Below are positions 42,333 through 52,130 of a stretch of DNA of 64,000 bases, in pieces. Below the pieces are notes generated by a model. That model was not told the origin of the DNA. It saw nothing but the letters and a program-made list of their open reading frames with translations, and did not search any database. The first letter of the stretch is position 1; every line of letters starts with the position of its first letter. A program made the translations under genes and the position numbers. This DNA comes from Iocasia fonsfrigidae (GTDB taxonomy: Bacteria; Bacillota; Halanaerobiia; Halanaerobiales; DTU029): the NCBI RefSeq assembly GCF_017751145.1, contig NZ_CP046640.1, positions 3,862,494-3,926,493 of the forward strand, written 5' to 3'.

Positions 42333-43766
42333 CCACCTTAAATCCGGTTTTCTGGCAGCCTTAACCTCATCCAGTTTTTTTATTGTTGTATTATGGGGAG
42401 CATTTTTAACTATTTCGATATTATTTTCTATTTCCCGGGAAATATTTATCATTGTTGCAATGAATTTGTTGAGAGTTGTGATATTTTCCGTTTCTGTTGG
42501 TTCGATCATTAAGGCCTCTTTAACCACCAGTGGGAAATAAATAGTTGGGGCATACTGCCCATAGTCTAATAACCTTTTGGCAATATTTAAAGTAGTAGCG
42601 CCTTTTTCCTTCTGTTTACTGGCTGATAAAACAAATTCATGTAAGCTATCTTCTTCATAGGGTAGGTAGTAAACATCTTTTAGTTTGGCTTTCATATAAT
42701 TGGCATTTAAAACAGCATTCTCGGTAACTTTTCTTAAACCATCGGCACCAAGTGCCTTAATATAGGCATAAGCCCTTAAGATAACACTATAGTTACCATA
42801 AAAACTATGAACCCTACCAATGGAATGAGGTCTATGGTATTCCCATTTAAAAAAATTCCCTTCTTTTATCAGTACTGGTTTTGGTAAATATGAGGTAAGG
42901 AATTTTTTGACCCCAACAGGTCCTGAACCTGGTCCACCTCCACCATGTGGTGTAGAAAATGTCTTATGTAGATTAAAATGCATAAGGTCAAAATCCATAT
43001 CTCCAGGTCTAACATAACCCATAATGGCATTCATATTGGCTCCATCATAGTATAATAAACCACCAACACCATGAACTATCTCAGCCACTTCAAGGATTTC
43101 CCTTTCAAAGATACCCAGGGTATTGGGATTAGTTAACATCAAGGCAGCTGTATCCTCATCAACCAGACCCCTCAATTTATCTAAATCAATCATACCTCTT
43201 TCATTAGACTTTAATTCGACTACTTCAAACCCTGCCATAGCTGCACTGGCTGGATTAGTCCCATGTGCTGAATCCGGGACAACTATCTTTTTCCTCTCTT
43301 CCCCTTTATCTTTGAAATACTGCTTGATAATCATTAAAGCTGTTAGTTCTCCATGAGCACCTGATGCAGGCTGTAGGGTAACCTCATCCATTCCACTTAT
43401 TTCAGCTAGATTATTTTTAAGTTCATAGAGAATTTTTAATGAACCCTGGAGGTCTTTATCTTCCTGGTAAGGATGCAAATTACTCAGGCCCTCAATTCGG
43501 GCAATATCTTCGTTGATTTTAGGGTTGTATTTCATAGTACAGGAACCTAAGGGATAAATCCCTGAATCAACCCCATAATTTTTTTGTGACAAACTGGTAA
43601 AATGCCTGGCCACATCAACTTCACTAAGCTCTGGAAGATCCAATTGCTGACGGATAAATTTCGGGTTTAATTCCTCCTCTAAATTTATATCTGGCACATC
43701 TAAAGTCGGTAAAGAATATCCCTTTCTACCTGGACTACTATATTCCTTTATTAGTGGTTTACTCAC
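42330..43766 (-). CDS. gcvPB: Glycine dehydrogenase (decarboxylating) subunit 2
   Basis: A 478-residue P-protein subunit with the PLP-lysine motif [19 protein letters not shown] and [10 protein letters not shown] near the start. Together with GcvPA it decarboxylates glycine and passes the methylamine group to the lipoyl arm of GcvH. The start overlaps the gcvPA stop by eight bases. Its C-terminus (KPDLRW) ends at the edge of repeat copy C. A perfect Noc-type palindrome lies inside the gene. Confidence 0.97.
   Translation of the reverse strand: MSKPLIKEYSSPGRKGYSLPTLDVPDINLEEELNPKFIRQQLDLPELSEVDVARHFTSLSQKNYGVDSGIYPLGSCTMKYNPKINEDIARIEGLSNLHPYQEDKDLQGSLKILYELKNNLAEISGMDEVTLQPASGAHGELTALMIIKQYFKDKGEERKKIVVPDSAHGTNPASAAMAGFEVVELKSNERGMIDLDKLRGLVDEDTAALMLTNPNTLGIFEREILEVAEIVHGVGGLLYYDGANMNAIMGYVRPGDMDFDLMHFNLHKTFSTPHGGGGPGSGPVGVKKFLTSYLPKPVLIKEGNFFKWEYHRPHSIGRVHSFYGNYSVILRAYAYIKALGADGLRKVTENAVLNANYMKAKLKDVYYLPYEEDSLHEFVLSASKQKEKGATTLNIAKRLLDYGQYAPTIYFPLVVKEALMIEPTETENITTLNKFIATMINISREIENNIEIVKNAPHNTTIKKLDEVKAARKPDLRW
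42430..42443. promoter_or_regulatory. Noc-binding-site palindrome
   Basis: ATTTCCCGGGAAAT, identical to the 14-bp NBS consensus known for Bacillus subtilis Noc, inside gcvPB. A noc gene is present 14 kb away. Confidence 0.75.
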
Positions 43767-45105
43767 CTGAAATCGCCTCCAGTACTGTTAGATATTTATC
43801 CAATTCTCCCCTATTTCTTTTTTCCGTAACACAAACTAAAAGGCCTTCTTTTTTATAGTCAAATCTACTAATATCTACCCCAGCTATGACACCTCTTTTT
43901 GACATTTCTTTTTTAACTTTATCTATACTATAATCAGTTTCTAGTAAAAATTCATGGAAATAATCACTCTTATTCACTACTTTAAAACCAGGTATTTTAT
44001 TTATTCTGTTAGCCAGGTAATGGGCTTTTTTACAGCATTGTTCGGCAACCTCTCTTAATCCCTGCCTACCCATTATTGACATATATATTGCAGCAGACAG
44101 GGCATTAAGTGCTTCATTGGTACAGATGTTAGAAGTAGCCTTTTCCCGTCTAATATGTTGTTCCCTGGTCTGCATGGTAAGTACAAAACCCCTCTTGCCT
44201 GATTCATCAGTCGTTGCTCCAACAACTCTTCCCGGCATCTGTCTGAGGTATCTCTTTTTCACAGCCATAAAACCAAGATATGGCCCACCATAATTAAGAG
44301 GACTACCCAAGACCTGGCCTTCACCAATAACTATATCAGCCCCAAAATCTCCCGGGGGTCTTAAAAGGCCTAATGCCAGGGGATTAACAACCATTAATAA
44401 TAAAACATTTTTATATGGTGAAATAATATTCTCAATCCTGTTCATATCTTCAATAGAACCAAAAAAGTTAGGGTATTGAATAACCACAGCTGCAGTTTCC
44501 TGATCAATTGTTTTATCTAATTCTAATAGGTCTGTTACTGTGTTATTTAATTGTAACTGAATAAACTCTAAGCCCTGCTGTCTACCATATGTCCTAGCTA
44601 CCTCACGATAAGCTGGATGGAGGGACTGAGAGATTAATATTTTCTTTTTTCTGCTTATCCTGGAGGCCATTAAAACCGCTTCCCCAAGGGCAGAACCACC
44701 ATCTAGTAAAGAGGCATTGGCTAAATCCATAGCTGTTAAATCTGATATCATACTTTGATATTCATAGACAGCCTGTAGTGTCCCCTGGCTTAATTCTGCT
44801 TGGTATGGGGTATATGCTGTATAAAACTCTGATCTTAAGATGAGATGATCTACTATAGCAGGGATATAATGGTCATAAGCACCAGCCCCCAGGAAGGATA
44901 TTACCTCTCCCAGAGACAAATTTTTTTGGGCTATCTCTTTTAAATCATGAGCCAACTCCATTTCAGATATTCCAGCAGGTATATCCAGTGGGCAATCTAG
45001 TTTTACTTTCCGGGGAATCCCTGAAAATAGTTCTGCTATTTTTTGAACACCAATAGCAGCCAACATCTCTTCCTTTTCTTGAGGGGTATTTGCTATATAA
45101 TCCAC
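43759..45105 (-). CDS. gcvPA: Glycine dehydrogenase (decarboxylating) subunit 1
   Basis: A 448-residue P-protein subunit: [66 protein letters not shown]. It lacks the PLP lysine, which resides in GcvPB, as normal for the split form. It begins directly after the gcvH stop. Confidence 0.97.
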   Translation of the reverse strand: MDYIANTPQEKEEMLAAIGVQKIAELFSGIPRKVKLDCPLDIPAGISEMELAHDLKEIAQKNLSLGEVISFLGAGAYDHYIPAIVDHLILRSEFYTAYTPYQAELSQGTLQAVYEYQSMISDLTAMDLANASLLDGGSALGEAVLMASRISRKKKILISQSLHPAYREVARTYGRQQGLEFIQLQLNNTVTDLLELDKTIDQETAAVVIQYPNFFGSIEDMNRIENIISPYKNVLLLMVVNPLALGLLRPPGDFGADIVIGEGQVLGSPLNYGGPYLGFMAVKKRYLRQMPGRVVGATTDESGKRGFVLTMQTREQHIRREKATSNICTNEALNALSAAIYMSIMGRQGLREVAEQCCKKAHYLANRINKIPGFKVVNKSDYFHEFLLETDYSIDKVKKEMSKRGVIAGVDISRFDYKKEGLLVCVTEKRNRGELDKYLTVLEAISGE

Positions 45106-45492
45106 CTATTTACCCTCCTCTAGATAATGTGCATAGGCCTCATCATCCATTAATGATTCAAGTTCATCTAAATTGCTAATTTCTATTTCAACTAACCAGC
45201 CACTTTCAATGGGCTCATCATTTACCAATTCTGGCTGTTCAAGGATATCTTGATTAATAGCTATTACCTTTCCTCCTACTGGTAGGTAAACATCTGATAC
45301 AGCTTTAACTGATTCAATGACTGCAAAAGAATCAAACTGTTCAAAATTATCACCAATCTCTGGTAGTTCTACAAATACTATATCTCCCATTTCCTTCTGG
45401 GCATGTTCTGTCACCCCAATAGTCCCTTTTTTCCCTTCCACAAATATCCATTCATGATTTTCTGTGTAATACAGGTCTTTTGGTAACAACAT
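45106..45492 (-). CDS. gcvH: Glycine cleavage system H protein
   Basis: A 128-residue lipoyl carrier: YTENHEWIFVEGKKGTIGVTEHAQKEMGDIVFVELP, with the lipoylated Lys63 in VIESVKAVSDVYLP. Shuttles the aminomethyl group between the P- and T-proteins. Confidence 0.98.
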   Translation of the reverse strand: MLLPKDLYYTENHEWIFVEGKKGTIGVTEHAQKEMGDIVFVELPEIGDNFEQFDSFAVIESVKAVSDVYLPVGGKVIAINQDILEQPELVNDEPIESGWLVEIEISNLDELESLMDDEAYAHYLEEGK

Positions 45493-45506
45493 TTAAAAAT
45501 TCCTCC

Positions 45507-46577
45507 TTATAAAAATGGTTTCTCAACAACTAAAGCCTTAACTGGTTTTTCTCGAATAATTATATCTAGTTCACTACCTGTCCCGGCAACATCCTTTTCC
45601 AGATAAGCCAGACCAATATTCTCTTTAAGACTTGGTGAATAACTGCCACTTGTCACTATCCCTACCTCTTTTTTGTCTTTGCTAACTTTATAGCCCTTCC
45701 GCGGAATACCCCTGTCTATTACTTTAAAGCCCCTCAGTACCCTATTATATCCCTGTCTGCTCTCTAATAAAGCATCTTTACCAATAAAATCTCTTTTATT
45801 TAATTTAACTGTCCATGATAAACCTGCCTGCCAGGGATTTACCCCTTCACTTAATTCATTACCATATAAGCAAAATCCCTTTTCCAATCTTAAGGTATCC
45901 CTTGCTCCTAAACCTATAGGTTTTATACCATAACCCAACCCAGCATCAATTATTTCATGCCAGATCTCTTCAAGTTTAGCAGGAGATAAATATATCTCAA
46001 AACCAATCTCACCTGTATAGCCTGTTCTAGATAATAGTACATCTTCACCAGCCAATTTCCCTCTACTAAATCTGTAATATTTCATATCAGCCAACTTAAT
46101 ATCTGTCAATTTATTTAATACTTTTTCTGATTCTGGCCCCTGTAAAGCAAGCTGACCAAAGTCTGAAGAAAGGTCTTTTACGGTAATTTCCCCATTGACA
46201 TGCTCTTTAATCCATTGGTAGTCTTTTTCAATATTAGAGGCATTAACTACCAGTAAGAATTCATTTTCTCCCAAGCGGTAAACCAATAAATCGTCCAGTA
46301 CACCACCATGATGATTGCAAAGTGGTGTATATACAACTTGCCCAACAGCTATCTGGCTAATATCATTTGTTATCAAGTAATTAAGGTTTTTTAAGGCATC
46401 ACCCCCTGAAAAATATATTTCCCCCATATGGGATACATCAAACAGTCCACATTGCTTTCGTACTGTCTGATGCTCCTCTATTATGCTAGTATACTGTACT
46501 GGCATCTCCCAACCACCAAAATCTATTAAGCGGGCCCCCAGTTCCTTATGCACATTAAATAATGGTGTTCTCTTCAT
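45507..46577 (-). CDS. gcvT: Aminomethyltransferase (T protein)
   Basis: A 356-residue T-protein: LIDFGGWEMPVQYTSIIEEH, GLFDVSHMGEI, LSRTGYTGEIGFEIY, GARDTLRLEKGFCLYG. It releases ammonia and makes methylene-THF. First gene of gcvT-H-PA-PB, behind GGGAGGGG. No lpd gene is in the window, so dihydrolipoamide dehydrogenase must come from elsewhere. Its riboswitch lies ~500 bases upstream, with repeats in between. Confidence 0.97.
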   Translation of the reverse strand: MKRTPLFNVHKELGARLIDFGGWEMPVQYTSIIEEHQTVRKQCGLFDVSHMGEIYFSGGDALKNLNYLITNDISQIAVGQVVYTPLCNHHGGVLDDLLVYRLGENEFLLVVNASNIEKDYQWIKEHVNGEITVKDLSSDFGQLALQGPESEKVLNKLTDIKLADMKYYRFSRGKLAGEDVLLSRTGYTGEIGFEIYLSPAKLEEIWHEIIDAGLGYGIKPIGLGARDTLRLEKGFCLYGNELSEGVNPWQAGLSWTVKLNKRDFIGKDALLESRQGYNRVLRGFKVIDRGIPRKGYKVSKDKKEVGIVTSGSYSPSLKENIGLAYLEKDVAGTGSELDIIIREKPVKALVVEKPFL

Positions 46578-46641
46578 CTAACCCCTCCCTAGTTTTTATC
46601 TTTTCGTTTGAACAAAATGTATTCGCCAGCCTGATACTACC

Positions 46642-46769
46642 GTAATAATTTTCATTCTACCGCTTGTCGTTCACTTCGGCATCCATGCCTCCGCTCTCTG
46701 TCACAACTTTTTGTTCCGGCGTCCTGCCTCCACAAAAAGTTAGAGTCGCTATAGAATAAAAATTATTAC
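46642..46769 (-). repeat. Divergent structured repeat D' in the opposite orientation
   Basis: Read on the minus strand it shows the same order as the other copies: outer arm, CGACTCTA, inner stem (AACTTTTTGT with ACAAAAAGTT), apical GGCAGGACGCC, GACAG, second hairpin GGCATGGATGCC, CGACAAG, closing arm. The outer arms (GTAATAATTTT... / ...AAAATTATTAC) have no sequence likeness to those of copies A, B, D or E but still pair. Confidence 0.75.
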
Positions 46770-46784
46770 TAGGCTAGCTTAATA

Positions 46785-47039
46785 CAGACAGATATATTTG
46801 TTGTGCGACTCTAGAAATTGACTGGAGGTAGGAACTTGGCCTCGATGGCCTGATACTAACTCGACCATGCGTAATAAAAAGAAGAGTTAGTGAACAGGAA
46901 GACAATTTCTCGACAATAAGCGTAAGCAGGACGCTGTAGCGCAACCTTAATTTTCTTGTATGCTCTGCTTAGATGCGGAGTGCCTGCGGTACACGACAAG
47001 AGAAACAAATATATTTGTCGGCCTTCAAAGTTATCCACA
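46785..47039 (+). repeat. Structured modular repeat, copy D (long form)
   Basis: Core 46785-47024 with the long apical insert (GGCCTCGATGGCC, then an ACTAACTC / GAGTTAGT stem) and DnaA box TTATCCACA at 47031-47039. A GAACAAAATG leader-like start lies at about 46608, before copy D'. It occupies the gcv leader between the riboswitch terminator and gcvT. Confidence 0.85.
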
Positions 47040-47061
47040 ATTTCAAAAACAAATACTATAT

Positions 47062-47101
47062 TAAAAAGAGGGAAACCAGTAAGATTACTGATTCCCCTCT
47101 G
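47062..47101 (-). terminator. Riboswitch-controlled terminator of the gcv operon
   Basis: AGAGGGGAA-type arm paired with TTTCCCTCT, with an inner CAGTAA / TTACTG stem, and TTTTT following on the minus strand. It lies directly after the glycine aptamer. Confidence 0.85.
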
Positions 47102-47111
47102 TCCAGTCAGT

Positions 47112-47213
47112 TCAGAGACCCGTCCTTTCAGAATTCTTCTGCCTGAGAGTTTTAGTGGTTCCACCTTATCTCCTTCGGCGCCTTAAAAAAAGGTCTCTCT
47201 CCTGAAATTCACC
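47112..47213 (-). ncRNA. Glycine riboswitch (single aptamer) ahead of gcvT
   Basis: On the minus strand: GGAGAGAGACC (P1 left side), GCGCCGAAGGAGATAAGG, AACTCTCAGGCAGAAGAA, GAAAGGACGGGTCTCTGAA (P1 right side). The CCGAAGGAG and CTCTCAGGCA blocks are the glycine-aptamer signature. Only one full aptamer is seen, followed at once by a terminator hairpin; glycine binding should let transcription proceed into gcvT-H-PA-PB. A TATAAT-like box lies about 20 bases upstream. Confidence 0.93.
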
Positions 47214-47285
47214 CGGAACAATATTATATTATAAACTTAATATATATTTATATTCTTACTTTAAAGATAATCTCCTTCTTACTTT

Positions 47286-48338
47286 TTATATTTTTTTTAT
47301 ATTTTTGACCTTAAATAAAAGAATTATATAATAGAGAATTATAAATAGGGATAAATATCCAAAAATCGGATACAAACATCCCACTAGATTTCCAAATCCA
47401 GACCAGGCAAAAGGAACAATAATAAATAAGGTAATAAAAAGCCCTGTTTCATAGCTTATTGATAAAAGGGAAGTAATACGCCTATTAAAGGCATATAGAT
47501 TTGCAATACCAGTGCTTATCATTGCAAAATATAGTGCTACTATATAAGCCAAATACATCTTATTACTGACTCTGCCAGCAATAAAAAACATAGGTATCTC
47601 TTCTTGAGGTACTGTTTTAAAAGCCGTTAATAGGGCAGCAAATAGAATTATACAAAGAAAAAATAAAATACCTCCACCAGTGATACCCCCTAATATAATT
47701 AACTTATCATCCTTCTTTGCTACTATTCCTGTCATTACTGCAACTGCCATTACTGTATTATATGCTCCATAGATTAAACCATCAATAATTGGCTGCCAGC
47801 CCTTTATCTTCAAAGGCAAAAAACCATCAAAAACATCTGTTTGTTGAGTTCTAAAAAAAGATGTAATTGTTAAGATTGTTATTATAGTTAGTCCTGGTAT
47901 CAATATATTATTTACAGTAAATATCCCCTCTGTTTTAAGATAAAGGGTTAGATAAACAAAAGTAATACTAATAAACAAACCAAAATAATAAGACAAACCC
48001 AGAAAATCTTTAAAAACAGTACCTCCCCCTGCTATCATTACAGAGACACTACCTACTAAAAAACAGCTATATATTATATCAAATACCACTGCTATTAATG
48101 GTGGTAAAAAACCATAAAAAAAATCTTGATAACTTTTTGCTCCAATTTTTTTCCCTAAAACAAAAAACCTGGGCACCAGTCCTGTAAAAAACACTCCAGC
48201 TAAACCAATACCATAAAGACCATGTATTCTATGGCAGGCAAAAAACTTCCATATTTCCTGTCCTGAAGAAAAACCTGCACCTACAACTGCCCCTACATAA
48301 ATAAAGGCTATTCTAATAATCGTAGTAATTTTCTTCAT
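47286..48338 (-). CDS. YkvI-like membrane transporter (APC superfamily)
   Basis: A 350-residue protein with about ten hydrophobic helices. It opens IIRIAFIYVGAVVGAGFSSGQEIWKFF, the YkvI-type helix 1 with a GAGFASGQE motif that resembles the unwound substrate site of LeuT-fold transporters. Substrate unknown. It is upstream of the glycine riboswitch but in the same direction; the riboswitch appears to have its own promoter, so a link to glycine is possible but not shown. Confidence 0.8.
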   Translation of the reverse strand: MKKITTIIRIAFIYVGAVVGAGFSSGQEIWKFFACHRIHGLYGIGLAGVFFTGLVPRFFVLGKKIGAKSYQDFFYGFLPPLIAVVFDIIYSCFLVGSVSVMIAGGGTVFKDFLGLSYYFGLFISITFVYLTLYLKTEGIFTVNNILIPGLTIITILTITSFFRTQQTDVFDGFLPLKIKGWQPIIDGLIYGAYNTVMAVAVMTGIVAKKDDKLIILGGITGGGILFFLCIILFAALLTAFKTVPQEEIPMFFIAGRVSNKMYLAYIVALYFAMISTGIANLYAFNRRITSLLSISYETGLFITLFIIVPFAWSGFGNLVGCLYPIFGYLSLFIILYYIILLFKVKNIKKI

Positions 48339-48450
48339 TTCTACCCCCTGCCTCTTCCCTCTTCTATATCTATGCTATTTAAGAGGTATAAATTAATGAA
48401 TTATTACACATATTAATTCATATATATAGGAATATAAGGGGGATAGAAGT

Positions 48451-49023
48451 ATGTTTTTTGAAAAAAAACGTGTTCACATAGATGATAATAATTCTGATGT
48501 TTTATTAAAATCAATTATTTATAATCAGGCCGTTAAACAAAATTATACTATTGATAAGGAACTAATTATCCTTTGTATTGGAACTGACCGTTCTACAGGT
48601 GATTCCCTGGGGCCATTAACCGGTACATTATTAAAAAAATTGCCTTTTTTTAATGCTAATATTATAGGTACTGTTCACAATCCAGTTCATGCCAGTAATT
48701 TAAAAGAAATTATTGAATTAATAAATACTAAATATAATAATTCCTTTATCATTGCTATCGATGCCGGTCTTGGTAAACAGAGTAGTGTAGGATATATAGA
48801 TGTAAAAAAAGGCCCCTTACAACCAGGGACCGGTGTTAATAAAAAACTTCCTGAAATAGGTGATATGCACATAACAGGCCTTGTCAATATTGGCGGTTAT
48901 ATGGAATACCTCGTATTACAGAGCACCCGATTAAGCATCGTTTTAAAGATGGCAGAAACTATTAGCTCTGCCCTGGAAATGGCAGTAAATACCTTCCATA
49001 AAGAAATGAGTGCAATTGACTAG
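48451..49023 (+). CDS. yyaC: YyaC-like sporulation protein (DUF1256)
   Basis: A 190-residue protein of the YyaC family, related to the germination protease fold: IILCIGTDRSTGDSLGPLTGT, NPVHASNLKE, IAIDAGLGKQSSVGYI, KGPLQPGTGVNKKLPEIGDMHITGLVNIGG. By family it is expressed during sporulation; its substrate is unknown. It sits near noc/parAB as in Bacillus. One of few plus-strand genes here. Confidence 0.92.
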   Translation: MFFEKKRVHIDDNNSDVLLKSIIYNQAVKQNYTIDKELIILCIGTDRSTGDSLGPLTGTLLKKLPFFNANIIGTVHNPVHASNLKEIIELINTKYNNSFIIAIDAGLGKQSSVGYIDVKKGPLQPGTGVNKKLPEIGDMHITGLVNIGGYMEYLVLQSTRLSIVLKMAETISSALEMAVNTFHKEMSAID

Positions 49024-49032
49024 ATTTGTTTA

Positions 49033-49455
49033 TTATTTTTTGACAGCTGCAGCTTCTTTTTTAGCCTTGTTTACATGATCAGCAGACTTCTTAAATCCTT
49101 CATCAAGTGGTTTACTTGCTCCCTGAAAAAGGGCTCCTTCTTCAATCTTAAGTGTTTTAGTCTGTAAGTCACCAATAATTTTACCACTCGGCAGTATCTC
49201 AACCTTTTGTGAAGCATTTATATTTCCTTCTATTTTTCCTGCCACTACTACTTTACGGGCCTTTACTTCTGTTATTAATTTACCATTTTCCCCGACAAAA
49301 ACATCCCCATCTGCTTTAATATTACCTTTAACTTCACCCTCAATCCTTAAAGAACCTTTTGTATGGATATCTCCTTCTATAATTGTTCCTGTACCCAGTA
49401 TAGTTTCGACTTTTCCCTTGGCTTCTTCAATTTTTTTATCTTTACTCCCTAACAT
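49033..49455 (-). CDS. Bactofilin (polymer-forming cytoskeletal protein)
   Basis: A 140-residue bactofilin: central beta-helix (about residues 18-110) with the repeating TGTIIEGDIHTKGSLRIEGEVKGNIKADGDVFVGENGKL pattern, flanked by disordered charged tails. Forms filaments at the membrane and often guides wall hydrolases; the adjacent M23 gene, three bases upstream, fits this. Confidence 0.94.
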   Translation of the reverse strand: MLGSKDKKIEEAKGKVETILGTGTIIEGDIHTKGSLRIEGEVKGNIKADGDVFVGENGKLITEVKARKVVVAGKIEGNINASQKVEILPSGKIIGDLQTKTLKIEEGALFQGASKPLDEGFKKSADHVNKAKKEAAAVKK

Positions 49456-49458
49456 AAG

Positions 49459-50460
49459 CTACCTCCCAATATAATTTTCTGGATTTTGTGGAATATTATT
49501 TTTTCTTACTTCATAATGAACGTGTGGCCCACTACTTTTCCCAGAGTTTCCACTCAAGGCTATAATATCTCCACGTGAAACCTTCTGTCCTCTTTTTACT
49601 TTAAATTTATTAAGATGGGCATACCTTGTTTCAAAACCAAAACCATGCTGTATAATCACCATTAAACCATAACCACCTTTTCTCCCCACAAATTTTACTA
49701 CACCATCTGCTGTAGCCAAAACCGGAGTATTATACCAGGTAGCAATATCAAGCCCTTCATGTATCTGCTGTTTTCCTGAAAAAGGATCAGAGCGCCAGCC
49801 GAACCTTGAGGATATATAGGCATCTCCTTTATCAGCTATAGGCCAGATTTTAGGTGTTGCAGCTTGCAGGTCATTATACTCTTTAACTGACATTTCTAAA
49901 TTATTTAGATCTTCTTCATGGGTAGGCAATTCTTTTTTTAAGGTGTTTATATTTCTTTTAGCCCTGGCAATAATCTCATCAGGAGCCTGATAATATAGAT
50001 GTATATTACCACCACCTACTGGCAAACCCTGCTGTAAAACACTTTGGTTATAGGAAAGAAAAGTCTGAAGTTTTAAATCCTGTTGATCACTAGCAGCCTG
50101 TGTACCTCTATCTATATTAATCATTTCTTTAATTTCTTCATTATATTCTTTTAATCTGGAGAGATTTTCTTTTAGTTCTTCTGTATCTTGAGTTAAAACA
50201 AATAATTCATTTTTGAGTTTTTCATTTTCAGCCCTAACTCCCTTTAATTGAACTAATCTATCTGATACTGAAAAAAAACCGGACTGATAATGTTTATAAA
50301 GAAAGGATAAAGTAGTAATACTCCCTAGTACTATTATTATTATCAATATTGGAGTAATACGCTTCATTTTAAACATTTTAATTTTCTTTTTGGGAGATGG
50401 TATAATTGTAATATCTACTTTTTCAAATAAATAAGAAATAAGTTTTTTTCTTAACTTCAT
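49459..50460 (-). CDS. Membrane-anchored M23 metallopeptidase
   Basis: A 333-residue protein: one membrane helix near residues 33-52, a coiled-coil segment (LKGVRAENEKLKNELFVLTQDTEELKENLSRLKEY), and a C-terminal LytM/M23 domain (about 215-333) with zinc residues in HEGLDIAT and GPHVHYEVRK. It cuts peptidoglycan cross-bridges outside the cell. Pairing with a bactofilin gene suggests a morphogenetic role. Confidence 0.93.
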   Translation of the reverse strand: MKLRKKLISYLFEKVDITIIPSPKKKIKMFKMKRITPILIIIIVLGSITTLSFLYKHYQSGFFSVSDRLVQLKGVRAENEKLKNELFVLTQDTEELKENLSRLKEYNEEIKEMINIDRGTQAASDQQDLKLQTFLSYNQSVLQQGLPVGGGNIHLYYQAPDEIIARAKRNINTLKKELPTHEEDLNNLEMSVKEYNDLQAATPKIWPIADKGDAYISSRFGWRSDPFSGKQQIHEGLDIATWYNTPVLATADGVVKFVGRKGGYGLMVIIQHGFGFETRYAHLNKFKVKRGQKVSRGDIIALSGNSGKSSGPHVHYEVRKNNIPQNPENYIGR

Positions 50461-50662
50461 GCAGTTTCCCTCCTAATATTAAAAGAAAAAATAATTGTGA
50501 GTGTAATAATTATGAGTGTATTATATATATTTCTCCTTTAATGTAAAAATTCCTTTAGGTATAAGGTCATAAAATGCTACTTTTTTACTACTTTTTTTGT
50601 AATTCTTTTCTTGTGATATATATATTTGCCATTTAAAAAATAGTACAAGTTATAATAAATAT

Positions 50663-51337
50663 TTATATAACTGCTACTCCAATAATTGCTATCACTAGGG
50701 CTGGTAGCAAATTAGCAACTTTAATTTTACTTACACCCATAATATTTAAACCAATTGCCATAATTAATAACCCACCTGTAGCAGTCATTTCATTAACCAT
50801 AGGGTCAGTAAGATATTGTTCAACAAAAGATGCTAATAGAGTCAATCCCCCCTGATACAATAAAACTGGTATTGCTGAAAACAAAACACCTATCCCAAAG
50901 GTAGCTGAAAAAGCAACAGATGCAACACCATCAAGTAGAGATTTATTAATTAAAATACTAGGGTCATTATTTAGTCCATCCTGGATTGCCCCCATTATAG
51001 CCATCGAACCTACACAAAAAACCAGACTTGCCTGAACAAAACCCTGCACAAACAGGTCATTTTCCTGCTGAAAGCTACTTTTAAGCATCTTTCCTACTCT
51101 CTCTAAGTTCTTTTCAATATCTATTGACTCACCAATCACTCCACCAATAACCAGACTAAAAATAACAATTAATATATTTTCCGTAAGCAGAGCCATCTGT
51201 AAACCAATTAAGATAACCGCCAAACTCAATCCCTGCATCACTGTATTTTGAATTTTTTTAGGAAAACTATCCTTAAATAAGATTCCAGTAATTCCCCCTA
51301 TAATAATTGCCACAAAATTTATAACTGATCCTAACAT
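50663..51337 (-). CDS. DUF554 family membrane protein
   Basis: A 224-residue membrane protein with six or seven helices, opening MLGSVINFVAIIIGGITGILF and containing QASLVFCVGSMAIMGAIQDGL, the DUF554 (YdfK-like) pattern. Function unknown. It is 17 bases from the TrkA gene and may share its transcript. Confidence 0.9.
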   Translation of the reverse strand: MLGSVINFVAIIIGGITGILFKDSFPKKIQNTVMQGLSLAVILIGLQMALLTENILIVIFSLVIGGVIGESIDIEKNLERVGKMLKSSFQQENDLFVQGFVQASLVFCVGSMAIMGAIQDGLNNDPSILINKSLLDGVASVAFSATFGIGVLFSAIPVLLYQGGLTLLASFVEQYLTDPMVNEMTATGGLLIMAIGLNIMGVSKIKVANLLPALVIAIIGVAVI

Positions 51338-51354
51338 AAACTATTACCTCTATT

Positions 51355-52011
51355 CTATTTGTTAAATATCTTTACTAATTCCCCACTCAGTTCTTTTTTT
51401 GTTAGAACTAAGATTAGATCATTACCCATGATTTTCGTATTTCCCCGGGGGACTATAGTATTATCACCACGAAGTATTGTAACCAATACTGATTCCAAAG
51501 GCAATTCAATATCTTTCACTTTTTGACCTACAATACTAGAATTTTCCCTTACTAATACCCTGGTTAAACGCAGTTGATCCTGGTCTTTTTTTAAAAGAAC
51601 ATTAAGATCACTTAAAGTAACATCATATTCCACCAGTCCAGCTAAAATCGAAGCACTACTAACCGCTACATTAACACCCAGCCAGTTGAATAGTTTTTCA
51701 TTACCAGGGGTGTTTACAGTAGTAAAGGTTCTCGAAATATTATACTTGCGTTCTGCTAATTGACAGATCACCAAATTATCTTGGTCATCCTCTGTTACTG
51801 CCAGAAGAATATCACATTCCTCAATCCCTGCTTTCTCTAAAACATCCTGTTCAGAACCATCACCACAAATAACCTCAATATCATATTTTTCCTCAATTTT
51901 AACAGCCTTATCATAATCTTGTTCTATTAAAACAACCTTATAATCTTTATTAGAAAATTCCTTAATAAGATACCTGCCAACTTTCCCTCCACCAACAATT
52001 AATATAAACAT
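51355..52011 (-). CDS. TrkA/KtrA-like K+ uptake regulator
   Basis: A 218-residue RCK protein: N-terminal Rossmann domain with GGGKVGRYLIKEF and the acidic VLIEQD, then DGSEQDVLEKAGIEECDILLAVTEDDQDN, and a TrkA-C domain (about 140-218). It gates a K+ transporter by nucleotide binding. No transporter gene lies beside it in the window. A perfect parS site is just upstream. Confidence 0.9.
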   Translation of the reverse strand: MFILIVGGGKVGRYLIKEFSNKDYKVVLIEQDYDKAVKIEEKYDIEVICGDGSEQDVLEKAGIEECDILLAVTEDDQDNLVICQLAERKYNISRTFTTVNTPGNEKLFNWLGVNVAVSSASILAGLVEYDVTLSDLNVLLKKDQDQLRLTRVLVRENSSIVGQKVKDIELPLESVLVTILRGDNTIVPRGNTKIMGNDLILVLTKKELSGELVKIFNK

Positions 52012-52056
52012 TTTTACACCTCTATATGACTTGTTATAATATAGTACTAATAACTC

Positions 52057-52072
52057 TGTTTCACGTGAAACA
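52057..52072. promoter_or_regulatory. parS centromere site
   Basis: TGTTTCACGTGAAACA, a perfect 16-bp parS palindrome, about 12 kb from the origin, between the trkA-like gene and the HUH element. Confidence 0.92.
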
Positions 52073-52130
52073 GCTATATCAAGTATTATATTTTTTTCTG
52101 CTTAATCTAGAACAAAATGGCTCCGCCACC

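Noticed and set aside
46856..47164. 102-residue minus-strand frame
   Set aside because: It starts inside the glycine riboswitch and runs through its terminator and repeat D; no ribosome site and no protein-like conservation.
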